Source of the DNA: CAYRTD01 sp964528675
Lineage (GTDB): Bacteria; Bacteroidota; Bacteroidia; Bacteroidales; GCA-2748055
Direction of reading: 5' to 3'
Length of the DNA stretch: 64,000 nucleotides
NCBI GenBank assembly: GCA_964528675.1
Contig: CAZGTU010000004.1
Span: 50,072 to 114,071, forward strand
The position numbers and the translations under genes are program-made. Below are positions 8,653 through 17,020 of the stretch, in pieces (the first letter of the stretch is position 1; each line of letters opens with the position of its first letter). The notes beneath the pieces were generated by a model. It did no database searches, was not told the DNA's origin, and saw nothing but the letters and a program-made list of their open reading frames with translations.

Positions 8653-10159
8653 ATAATTCACAATATATCCCATCATCCGTTAGATTCTTGCATGGATATC
8701 TCCAGGTTAGATTCTCCTCTTCTATTAATTTATCAGTAACATCAGGCCCCCATGTACCTGCAGGATAACCATAAAGTGGAATATCGTCATTATTCTCCCA
8801 TACTTTTAAAACCGGATCAAGGAAATTCCATGTAATCTCTACTTCCTCAGCTCTTGAATATAGAGTTGAATCATTCAACATGCAATCAAGCAAGAGCCTT
8901 TCATAAGCTTCCGGTAATTTTTTATCAGAAAGAGAGGAATAAAGAAAGTCCATATTAACAGTTTGGACAGCAAAACCGGCACCGGGGACCTTCATCCCAA
9001 ATTTCATCAGCAATCCTTCATTGGGTTGAATACGGATGATTAACTGGTTCAGATCATTTGGAAAACCATCGCTTCTGCAAAATATATGGTGAGGAGTATC
9101 TTTAAAGTGGATTACGATCTCTGTAACCCTTGTTGGCAATCTTTTACCCGTTCGTATATAAAAAGGCACCCCATTCCATCTCCAGTTATCAATATAGAAT
9201 TTTAAGGCAGCAAAAGTTTCCGTTTTAGAGTCATGATCTACTCCATTTTCCTCCCGGTAGGATCTTACTTTTTTACCTTTCACCATGCTTTCAAGATATT
9301 GGCCCCGTATGGCCTGCGAATGAATGTCTTCTTCCTTCAAGGGTCTTAGAGATTTAAACAACTTGATAATCTCGCCTCTAATTGACTCCGAATCTGCATT
9401 AACAGGCGGTTCCATGGCTACAAGACCAACAAGCTGAAGCAAATGATTCTGCACCATATCGCGAAGTGACCCGGATCTATCATAATATCCTCCCCGATCT
9501 TCAACTCCAATTGATTCCGAACTTGTGATCTCTACATGATTGATAAAATTACGGTTCCAGATAGGTTCATAAATAGTGTTTGAAAACCTGGTTACCATGA
9601 TATTTTGAACAGTTTCCTTTCCAAGATAATGATCAATCCGGTAAATTTGATTTTCATTGAAATAAGTTAACAGATGCCTGTTTAGCTTTTTAGCAGTTTC
9701 AAAATTATTCCCAAACGGTTTTTCGATGATAAGTTTGACCCCTTTGCCATTAAGTCCATTATCAGCAAGATTCCTCGTAATTGATTCATACAGTTGAGGT
9801 GGTGTTGCAAGGTAGAAAAGAATATTTTCGTTTGTGAAGGATTTTTCTCGCATACCTTCAAGATACTCCTTAAGACTCTGAAAATCTGAGCTATTATTAT
9901 AATCAAGCGACCGGTAAAACAAAGATCTCAGAAAAACATCGTCTACAGAATTTGCATCTGTATATTTTTCAAGTGCCGTTTTCATTTTTTGACGGAAAAC
10001 CTCACTTTTCATTTTTGTTCTTCCCAGGCCCAGTATATTATAGTTATCGGGCAATAAACTTTGTTCTTTCAAACGATAAAGAGCCGGTATAAGTTTGCGA
10101 AAAGTAAGGTCTCCTGAAGCTCCGAAAATGACAATGGTGTGTGATTCAGGCTTATTCAT
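8651..10159 (-). CDS. zwf: Glucose-6-phosphate 1-dehydrogenase
   Basis: This enzyme oxidises glucose 6-phosphate to 6-phosphogluconolactone with NADP+ and opens the oxidative pentose phosphate pathway in the cytoplasm. The 502-residue length is typical. The Rossmann dinucleotide motif GASGDL is at residues 13-18, EKPFG at 146-150, and the substrate-binding and catalytic signature RIDHYLGKE at 174-182. No gnd or pgl gene is adjacent, unlike the usual Bacteroidota cluster. It starts 18 bases after the stop of the SRPBCC-like gene at 10178-10630, so the two probably form one transcript ending at the shared terminator near 8610-8650. Confidence 0.97.
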   Translation of the reverse strand: MNKPESHTIVIFGASGDLTFRKLIPALYRLKEQSLLPDNYNILGLGRTKMKSEVFRQKMKTALEKYTDANSVDDVFLRSLFYRSLDYNNSSDFQSLKEYLEGMREKSFTNENILFYLATPPQLYESITRNLADNGLNGKGVKLIIEKPFGNNFETAKKLNRHLLTYFNENQIYRIDHYLGKETVQNIMVTRFSNTIYEPIWNRNFINHVEITSSESIGVEDRGGYYDRSGSLRDMVQNHLLQLVGLVAMEPPVNADSESIRGEIIKLFKSLRPLKEEDIHSQAIRGQYLESMVKGKKVRSYREENGVDHDSKTETFAALKFYIDNWRWNGVPFYIRTGKRLPTRVTEIVIHFKDTPHHIFCRSDGFPNDLNQLIIRIQPNEGLLMKFGMKVPGAGFAVQTVNMDFLYSSLSDKKLPEAYERLLLDCMLNDSTLYSRAEEVEITWNFLDPVLKVWENNDDIPLYGYPAGTWGPDVTDKLIEEENLTWRYPCKNLTDDGIYCEL

Positions 10160-10177
10160 TGAAAAGGGGGATTTATG

Positions 10178-10630
10178 TCAGTTTAATAAATATATTTCAA
10201 GTTTATCAATAATATCCATGAAGTTTTTTCTGTGTATGAAAGGAATTAAATAACCTTTCCAGCGTTCAAAGGGATACTGTAAGGAATCAATACGTAGATA
10301 TGCTGTTAGTTCTGTCCCCTCATTATCTTCATTTAATACAAATCCTGCATTGAGAGAATCTCTCATTGTATCAAAAATTATGAGATAGCTAATTTCACTG
10401 TATTCAATTTTTTCTTGTATTTCAATATGTACTTGTTGATTGGAAAAAACCTCTTTAGCAATGCTTTCCAAAATTGTTGTATCTTCAATAATTGAGAAGA
10501 CAGCTACAGGATCGGTTTTTATTATGCGTGTTTCTGTAAAATATTGTTTATCAGGCAACAAAAAAGCTCCTCCCAGAAAGATAATTGAAAATAACAATAG
10601 GATAACCAGGATAATTCTAAAAACTTTCAT
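10178..10630 (-). CDS. SRPBCC (START-like) fold protein with N-terminal membrane anchor
   Basis: This is a 150-residue protein with a hydrophobic segment at residues 5-27 and no lipobox, so it is likely membrane-anchored. After the segment, TRIIKTDPVAVFSIIEDT matches the start of polyketide cyclase/SRPBCC-type domains, where the 'dp..Vf..i.d' turn enters the first helix. The C-terminal helix pattern (FIHRKNFMDIIDKLEIYL) is also typical. Such domains bind hydrophobic ligands; no ligand can be named. It lies directly upstream of zwf with an 18-base gap and is probably co-transcribed. The assignment rests on pattern recognition only. Confidence 0.55.
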   Translation of the reverse strand: MKVFRIILVILLLFSIIFLGGAFLLPDKQYFTETRIIKTDPVAVFSIIEDTTILESIAKEVFSNQQVHIEIQEKIEYSEISYLIIFDTMRDSLNAGFVLNEDNEGTELTAYLRIDSLQYPFERWKGYLIPFIHRKNFMDIIDKLEIYLLN

Positions 10631-10696
10631 CTGTTAAAAGGTGCTAAAAGAAAGTTGATTTATTTAAAGCAACAAAAATTCTGAAGGTTTGTTTAA

Positions 10697-11575
10697 TCAG
10701 AATATTCCATCTTCGCCTGCAGGTTTTTCTTTAGGCACAACTGCACTGGAGCGTGAAACAGAATAAGCTGTAAAAAATCCCAGAGCTCCATTACTGACAT
10801 TAGAAGCTATGTTTGCCGGGGGACCACTGAATAAGGGATTTTGCCCGAAGGATTCACTTTGAGCCTGGAAAAGAAAATTATAATACTCTTCTGTAATTCC
10901 ATTTGCCTCAAATGTTACAATATCTCCTGCTTTCAGTCTCTCATCTTCTTTTGAATCCAATAAAAACTGTGAGGTAATGCCATAAGTATAATTACCATCA
11001 AACAGATCATCATTCTGGATGACATATTCATTCAGGGTATCCGTTACAAGTAGCCCGTTAACCAGAGTTTTAAATATATAATAGTTTTTTTCATCTGCTG
11101 GATCATAGGTCCAAACCTGAATTTCCCAGCCTGAAAAAAAGCTATTTGATGAATACATCAGGGTAATAGAATCAATTTCATTCACATGCGGAAGATAAGA
11201 AGAAGCAGAATAAGATTCAGTTTCACCATTCTCATCAACATCTGTTCCTTCAATGGTTAAAGTATATGTTTCTCCGGGAATACCGTAAAAATCGGGGGCG
11301 GTTTCATAAATACCGGGTAAATTGGGATTTTCGTTAAGTAAGAATGAAGTATCAGAGTATGACAATTCAACTATGGCATTACTTACCTTTTCTGCTGGCT
11401 GGTTAAAAAAGTAATCCGCAGATTTTTTTAGTTCGATTTTATGTGTGGTGGTATCTGTGGTAATTGATCCAAAAACCACCAGCCTTGTAAATGTTGAGTC
11501 TAATTCAACCTCCACAATCTCTGTGCATGAAGATAAAATTAAAGCAAACAATATGATGGTATATAATTTCTTCAT
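10697..11575 (-). CDS. DUF4249 family lipoprotein
   Basis: This 292-residue protein begins with a lipoprotein signal (LILSSC, Cys at residue 17), so it should be anchored in the outer membrane. The body has the DUF4249 layout: an early VFGSIT strand, a D/T-rich beta sandwich, an 'YTLTI' strand after GIPGETY, and the ISNG/GALGFF-like ending (VSNGALGFFTAYS). Members of this family are encoded beside TonB-dependent receptors in Bacteroidota and are thought to be the surface partner in uptake of an unknown ligand. Here it begins one base after the stop of the receptor gene at 11577, confirming the pair. The ligand is unknown. Confidence 0.85.
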   Translation of the reverse strand: MKKLYTIILFALILSSCTEIVEVELDSTFTRLVVFGSITTDTTTHKIELKKSADYFFNQPAEKVSNAIVELSYSDTSFLLNENPNLPGIYETAPDFYGIPGETYTLTIEGTDVDENGETESYSASSYLPHVNEIDSITLMYSSNSFFSGWEIQVWTYDPADEKNYYIFKTLVNGLLVTDTLNEYVIQNDDLFDGNYTYGITSQFLLDSKEDERLKAGDIVTFEANGITEEYYNFLFQAQSESFGQNPLFSGPPANIASNVSNGALGFFTAYSVSRSSAVVPKEKPAGEDGIF

Positions 11576-11576
11576 T

Positions 11577-13919
11577 CTAAAATTTAAAATTATAAGTAAT
11601 TGCAGGTATTATAGAAAACAGATAGGTTTTCTCGGCATATGTCTGGTTTGGGTTTTCAGAGTCCTGAACAAAATTGATTGCCCAGGTATTTTTCCTTGCA
11701 TAAACATTATAGAAAGAGAGATTCCATTCACTAACCCATCTTCTTCCTGGTTTCTTTATTTTATAATTAAGTGATAAGTCAAGTCTGTGGTAATTATCGA
11801 ATCTATATTCATTACGTCTGGAATAAACGGGCAGAACTTTGCCCAGAATTTCATACCGTCCGGTTGGAAAAGTATAAGGCAATCCGGAAGAGAATACCCA
11901 GTTTGTTCCGACAGACCAGGCATTGTTTATACGATAATTCAGAACGACAGCAATATCATGCGGTTTATCATAGGGGGCATCATAGGGTTTACCATTATTG
12001 ATTTCTTCGATTTGGCGTCGGGTTTTGGACAAAGTATAACTAATCCACCCACTAATCTTCTTCTCATTTAAACGCACGAGAAACTCAAGGCCATATGACC
12101 ATGAATCGCCGGTCCTTACTTCTCCTTCAAGCTGGGGGTTCAGCAACAATTGAGCATGATCACGAAAATCAATGGTATTCTGCATGTTTTTATAATAAGC
12201 TTCAACAGAAGTTTCAATAGTATGATCCCTGAAGTTTCTGAAAAAACCGAGGGAAAATTGATCGGCGATTTGCGGTTCCACATTGGGACTGGCAGAAAAC
12301 CAGATATCAAGAGGAGTTCCTGCTGTACTGTTCTTTGCAAGCTGCAGGTACTGACGTGTTCTTGAATAAGAAGCTTTAAGTGAATTATTATCATCTATGG
12401 TGAAATTAACGCCCAGTCGTGGTTCCAATCCAAAATAATTATTGTAGATCTCTCCTCGCTCATATATGGTAGAGTCGATGACATCATAGTTCTGACTGAA
12501 ATTATAGACTGTGCCTTCACCAATATTCTGGAATCCAGAAAAACGCAAGCCATATTTTACAGACCAGTGTTGACCGATCTTTTCTTCTCCCATAACATAT
12601 ACTCCGTGCTCCAGGGCGTAATTTTCCGGCACCTTGAACTCATTAAATATGGTCTCTTCTCCTGTTCCTTTTGCTATACCCGGATTAAAAATATGATAAG
12701 TAGAAGACATACCGAAATAAAACGTTGAAAGCGGATTGGCATAATAGGTAAAATCGGCCTTAAAACCATAATTAATCAAATCGGAATTCCATACAAAGGA
12801 ATTAGGCTGATCTTCTGGAGTTCCCAGTTCATAATCATATGCAGAATAAACCAAACTGAAATTACTGAAAAGTTTTTTCGAAAAAAGATGATTCCAGCGA
12901 AAGGAAAACGTTCTGTTTCCAAACTTCATGCCGGCGAATTGATTGGCAAAAACATCTCTTCCGAAATAACCGGAAAGAAATATCCGGTTGTTGTCATTGA
13001 TAATATGATTGAACTTAGCGTTAAAATCGTAAAAATATAATTCACTTTCCCTGACTTCCTGGGTCTTGGCAAGAGGAAGAAATAAATCCGCATAAGTTCT
13101 TCTTCCGGCAAGTAAAAATGAGGTCTTATCCTTGATTATCGGCCCTTCAAGAGTAAGACGGCTGGATATGGTTCCTACCCCACCCGAGCTTGAGAATTGC
13201 CTGAGGTTCCCGTCTTTCATTCTCACATCGAGGAGTGAGGACAACCTGCCACCATAACGTGCAGGAATATCTCCTTTATAAAGCTTAACATCTTTTACCG
13301 CATCATTATTAAAAACCGAGAAAAAACCCAGGAGATGAGAAGCATTATATACAGTAGCTTCATCCAGCAGGATCAGGTTTTGATCAGTACCACCTCCTCT
13401 GACACTGAATCCTGAAGATCCTTCTGAAGCAGATTGCACACCCGGAAGAAGCTGAATTGCTTTAATCACATCCACCTCTCCCATAAAGGCAGGTATCTGG
13501 CGTATGGATTCGATGGGAAGTTTTGCCGTACCCATTTCCAGACTGGTTATGTTAACGTTCTTTTTCTCTGCACTTACCACCACTTCTTCCAATTCAGCAA
13601 CCGATTTTTCCAGCTCAATATTTTTGACCAGATCCTGATCAATTGTCAAGGTGAATTCCTTACTTTTGTAACCAACATATGAATACCCAATGGTATATGT
13701 GCCTTCTCCAAGGGTTATGGAATAAAAACCATAAGCATTGGATACAGTTCCGTCCCCAATTTCCCTGACATAAACCGTTGCCCCGATTAATTCTTCACCC
13801 GTTTCTGCAGCTCTGACGTGACCTGATATGGTATAGGATATTTCCGGCACTTCATTGCCGTGAATTACTGTAAATAACAATGAGTGAAACAATATAATTA
13901 GGAATACAAACTTTTTCAT
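11577..13919 (-). CDS. TonB-dependent outer-membrane receptor paired with DUF4249 lipoprotein
   Basis: This is a 780-residue receptor with a signal peptide (ending near VIHGNE). An N-terminal carboxypeptidase-regulatory-like beta sandwich (about residues 29-115, ISGHVRAAETGEELIGATVYV) is followed by a TonB plug (about 120-235, with GFSVRGGGTDQNLILLDEA and YKGDIPARYGGRLSS). A 22-strand-type barrel ends in the outer-membrane signature AITYNFKF with terminal Phe. It imports a ligand across the outer membrane using TonB energy. The downstream DUF4249 gene is one base away, so it is translationally linked. No SusD homologue is present, which argues against classical glycan uptake. The substrate is unknown. 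Confidence 0.92.
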   Translation of the reverse strand: MKKFVFLIILFHSLLFTVIHGNEVPEISYTISGHVRAAETGEELIGATVYVREIGDGTVSNAYGFYSITLGEGTYTIGYSYVGYKSKEFTLTIDQDLVKNIELEKSVAELEEVVVSAEKKNVNITSLEMGTAKLPIESIRQIPAFMGEVDVIKAIQLLPGVQSASEGSSGFSVRGGGTDQNLILLDEATVYNASHLLGFFSVFNNDAVKDVKLYKGDIPARYGGRLSSLLDVRMKDGNLRQFSSSGGVGTISSRLTLEGPIIKDKTSFLLAGRRTYADLFLPLAKTQEVRESELYFYDFNAKFNHIINDNNRIFLSGYFGRDVFANQFAGMKFGNRTFSFRWNHLFSKKLFSNFSLVYSAYDYELGTPEDQPNSFVWNSDLINYGFKADFTYYANPLSTFYFGMSSTYHIFNPGIAKGTGEETIFNEFKVPENYALEHGVYVMGEEKIGQHWSVKYGLRFSGFQNIGEGTVYNFSQNYDVIDSTIYERGEIYNNYFGLEPRLGVNFTIDDNNSLKASYSRTRQYLQLAKNSTAGTPLDIWFSASPNVEPQIADQFSLGFFRNFRDHTIETSVEAYYKNMQNTIDFRDHAQLLLNPQLEGEVRTGDSWSYGLEFLVRLNEKKISGWISYTLSKTRRQIEEINNGKPYDAPYDKPHDIAVVLNYRINNAWSVGTNWVFSSGLPYTFPTGRYEILGKVLPVYSRRNEYRFDNYHRLDLSLNYKIKKPGRRWVSEWNLSFYNVYARKNTWAINFVQDSENPNQTYAEKTYLFSIIPAITYNFKF

Positions 13920-14324
13920 AAATAATCAAATAAGGACAGGGAAAAACTGGTAACTGTCAGACAAATATCAGACCAGCTTTGTTTAAGATAATGTAATAAA
14001 TATAAGATTAAATAAAAAGGGATCAAACACGGGCTGTACAAAAAACATAATATATGATTTCATTCTGAAAAGTTAATTATCCACAACCGTCTGCGAACCA
14101 TCACCATACGCCTGCAATAGCGTCTAACTTCAGCCTCCAAAGGCTTGCCGACGGCACAGCGCAGAGATTGTGCCTCCGCTAGAGTTTTTCCTGGCGAAGG
14201 ACTTAGCGACAAGTGGTCTAAGCTCACGACAAACGTCTTAGCTCAGACCTATACTAATGGCCTTCAGTGACCGAATCAGAAGGCAAGAACATCGGTGGAC
14301 AGTCATCCTGTTTATTGAGGGAGG
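13920..14324. other. 405-base intergenic stretch with a higher-GC patch, unexplained
   Basis: The first half is AT-rich and would hold the promoter of the receptor at 13919. From about 14090 to 14310 the composition rises in GC and contains imperfect repeats (CTAAGCTCACGAC near 14219 and CTTAGCTCAGACC near 14239). No open frame or RNA family was recognised. It may be a decayed insertion or an untranslated structured segment. Confidence 0.3.
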
Positions 14325-16802
14325 TTAAAACATTTCGCCTTCTCCTTCCATTCCCATTCCAGAGTCCATATTTCCCTGACCTCTTTTCTGGCGGTAATTA
14401 TTTATTTTATAACTGAGTGATAGCATTACAACTCTGGGTTCCCTTGTAAATTCGACATAAGATTTAAATCCAGGTCCATAAGAGGTGAATTCATGTTTCA
14501 TTGTTCCGAGAATATCTCTTATCTGTAAAGTTGCCGAGAGCTTACGGTCGAAGAAATCATGTCTGACCGCTGCACTGGTAAAGAAAAAGGCTTCTCTTTT
14601 GCCCTGTGCTGTCACAGAAGGGCCCAAATACATTCCCATAAGCTGTAAACGGGTTTTAGAACTAATGTTAAATGTTGAATTCAAACGAAGCTGCCAGTTA
14701 TTACTACGTGTATCTATTTGATTGCCATTAATTTCACCCTCAATCCAGTAACGGTATAGTGAAGTACTGGCATTTAGTGTTAACCATTTTAAACTTGAGT
14801 AATTCACCATTAATTCTCCTCCGAGAGAATGATCCTTACTAATATTGTCAAAAGTCATGAGGGTGATTCTTCTATCTATATCATAAACATCCTGTATTCG
14901 TTCAATTTTATTCACTGTGTTTTTATAAAAACCCTCAAAAGCGATGAAGGAAGGTCCAAAGGCTTTCTGATACCCGATCTCAAAAGAATTCATGTATTCT
15001 GGCTCAAGGCCTGGATCACCCTTACGCAGGGTGGTTGAATTCATATAAGTCAGAAATGGTTCAAGATACCAGCCTCTTGGCCTGTTGATCCGGCGACTAT
15101 ATGAAGCCATGATTTGATGTTCATTTTTAAATGATCTTGACAAATGAAGGGTAGGAAAAAAATCAAAACGATTGATGGCTAACTGTTCGTCCGATTCCGC
15201 ATTCAATATCCTTCGATCCGTATATTCACCCCTTAATCCCAACTGATACTGATAATTTCCCAGTTTATTGCCATAAGTTAAGTAAAGGGCCTGTATGTTT
15301 CTGAAAAAATCATTTGAACTCGAAAGATTGTCAATGATGCCCCACTCATTCAGATCGGGATCCCAATTTTCAAACAAATAATTTTCAACTTCATCATCTA
15401 TCCTGGACTGGTAACCGGCTTCAAGTTTACCATTTTCACCAATAGGACGAGTGTAATCTACCTGTGCACGCAACTCGAATTCGTCTCCAACTTCTCCTGT
15501 CCGTATTCTTTTCGGCACAAGACTTTCATCAACCTCAAAATCGGAATTTGCAGGATATTCTATCTGGCTGTCTGAGTCTTCACCTTTGTGACTGGAAAAA
15601 GATACGTAGGAAGTTAGTTCATGCCCTGAATTATCAAACTTTTTGGTATAGTTGAGATTCAGGTTATAGTAATCTCCTCCGTGAGAGCTAATATTATCTG
15701 AGATTAAATAATCATTATAACTAAGACTTTCGTCATACAATCGCTGTTTTTGAGTACCTCCTGAAGAGAATTTATGGCTGCCTGCTTCTGCTGAAAAACC
15801 CAGTATGCTGCTTTCATTAAAACTATAATCAAATCCAGCTTTGAGTTCCTTTCCTGTACGGATTCTATTGCGGCTTCCATCGAGTTCGTCGTAGTGTATT
15901 GTATCCCCTTTTCCAAATTCTTTCAGGTAATACATTTCACCCCTGTATGTTTCATCTCTAAGGCTACCGCCCATATAGGCACTGAATTGGTCGTTCCGGT
16001 AGTTTATTAAAAAATCACCTGAATATTTATCACCGGTTCCTACCTTGGCATTGATAATGCCAGAAAAACCCTTCAAGGCATTCTTTTTAGATACTATATT
16101 AATAATACCGGCCATTCCGTCCGGATCATATTTTGCTGAAGGATTGGTAATTATCTCAATATTCCGGATGGCACTTGCAGGTATTTGCTGCAGTGCATCA
16201 TTCCCCGATAGCGGTGTAGGTTTACCGTCGATAAGGACTGTAAAGTTTTCACTTCCTCTTACACTCACATTTCCATCAATATCGACAGAAACAGATGGTG
16301 TATTTCGGAGAACATCGGCTGCAGTTCCAGTGGCGGCATTTATATCCTGTCCAACATTAATAACCTTCCGGTCTATTTTATATTGAACATGCGACTGATC
16401 AGCAATGATTTCAACTTCATCCAATTGCTGAACTGAAGGTTTAAGAGGTATTTTTCCGGCATCGGGTTTTTTTTGACGAGGACTAATAAGTATATCATCT
16501 ATATAAGTCTTATCATATCCCATGAAGTTTGCTATGAGGTAAAATTTACCATAGGGAAGCTCCGTCATAGTAAAAGTCCCGTCAGGTCCCGAAATACTTC
16601 CTGTTATCAGGCTGGAATCCCTGCTACGGTAAAGAGCGACTGAAGTAAACTCCATTGGTGAATTATCTGATACATCAATTATGGTTCCGGTGAGTTTCCC
16701 TTCCTTTGCATTCATCATTGCTGATCTTCTAGCTCCACCTGGTTGAGCAAGGATATTATTTAAGGAAATTAAAAACGTAAAAATTAATAAAATCTGTCTC
16801 AT
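14325..16802 (-). CDS. TonB-receptor-like outer-membrane beta-barrel protein, paralogue A
   Basis: This is an 825-residue outer-membrane protein. A signal peptide (ILAQPGG) is followed by a carboxypeptidase-regulatory-like domain (about residues 38-110, GTIIDVSDNSPMEFTSVALY). A plug domain follows (VRGSENFTVLIDGKPTPLSG, IRNIEIITNPSAKYDPDGMAGIINIVSKK), then a long barrel of the OMP_b-brl_3 type. The C-terminal tail is Gly/Met-rich (MGMEGEGEMF). It is closely similar along its length to the next gene upstream (17021-19495), so the two arose by tandem duplication. No lipoprotein partner is adjacent. Such proteins are often stress- or nutrient-regulated receptors of unknown ligand; that is family knowledge, not visible here. 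Confidence 0.88.
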   Translation of the reverse strand: MRQILLIFTFLISLNNILAQPGGARRSAMMNAKEGKLTGTIIDVSDNSPMEFTSVALYRSRDSSLITGSISGPDGTFTMTELPYGKFYLIANFMGYDKTYIDDILISPRQKKPDAGKIPLKPSVQQLDEVEIIADQSHVQYKIDRKVINVGQDINAATGTAADVLRNTPSVSVDIDGNVSVRGSENFTVLIDGKPTPLSGNDALQQIPASAIRNIEIITNPSAKYDPDGMAGIINIVSKKNALKGFSGIINAKVGTGDKYSGDFLINYRNDQFSAYMGGSLRDETYRGEMYYLKEFGKGDTIHYDELDGSRNRIRTGKELKAGFDYSFNESSILGFSAEAGSHKFSSGGTQKQRLYDESLSYNDYLISDNISSHGGDYYNLNLNYTKKFDNSGHELTSYVSFSSHKGEDSDSQIEYPANSDFEVDESLVPKRIRTGEVGDEFELRAQVDYTRPIGENGKLEAGYQSRIDDEVENYLFENWDPDLNEWGIIDNLSSSNDFFRNIQALYLTYGNKLGNYQYQLGLRGEYTDRRILNAESDEQLAINRFDFFPTLHLSRSFKNEHQIMASYSRRINRPRGWYLEPFLTYMNSTTLRKGDPGLEPEYMNSFEIGYQKAFGPSFIAFEGFYKNTVNKIERIQDVYDIDRRITLMTFDNISKDHSLGGELMVNYSSLKWLTLNASTSLYRYWIEGEINGNQIDTRSNNWQLRLNSTFNISSKTRLQLMGMYLGPSVTAQGKREAFFFTSAAVRHDFFDRKLSATLQIRDILGTMKHEFTSYGPGFKSYVEFTREPRVVMLSLSYKINNYRQKRGQGNMDSGMGMEGEGEMF

Positions 16803-17020
16803 GGATGAATATTGGGTTTTTAATTAATACTTATACACCCTCTTAGACACCAATAAAATCAGAAATATTCGAATAAATTGAAAAAATATTGTTAAAAGAT
16901 CTTAAATTTATTGTAAGATATTGTTATACATCTAATTGCATAAATATATTGCAGAGAAAATTCGTAAATCTTCTCTGCAATGAACATTAATTCTTATTAA
17001 GATAAGGGAATAAAGATTCC

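Noticed and set aside
11577..13919. SusC-type glycan receptor
   Set aside because: There is no SusD partner, and the adjacent lipoprotein is DUF4249.
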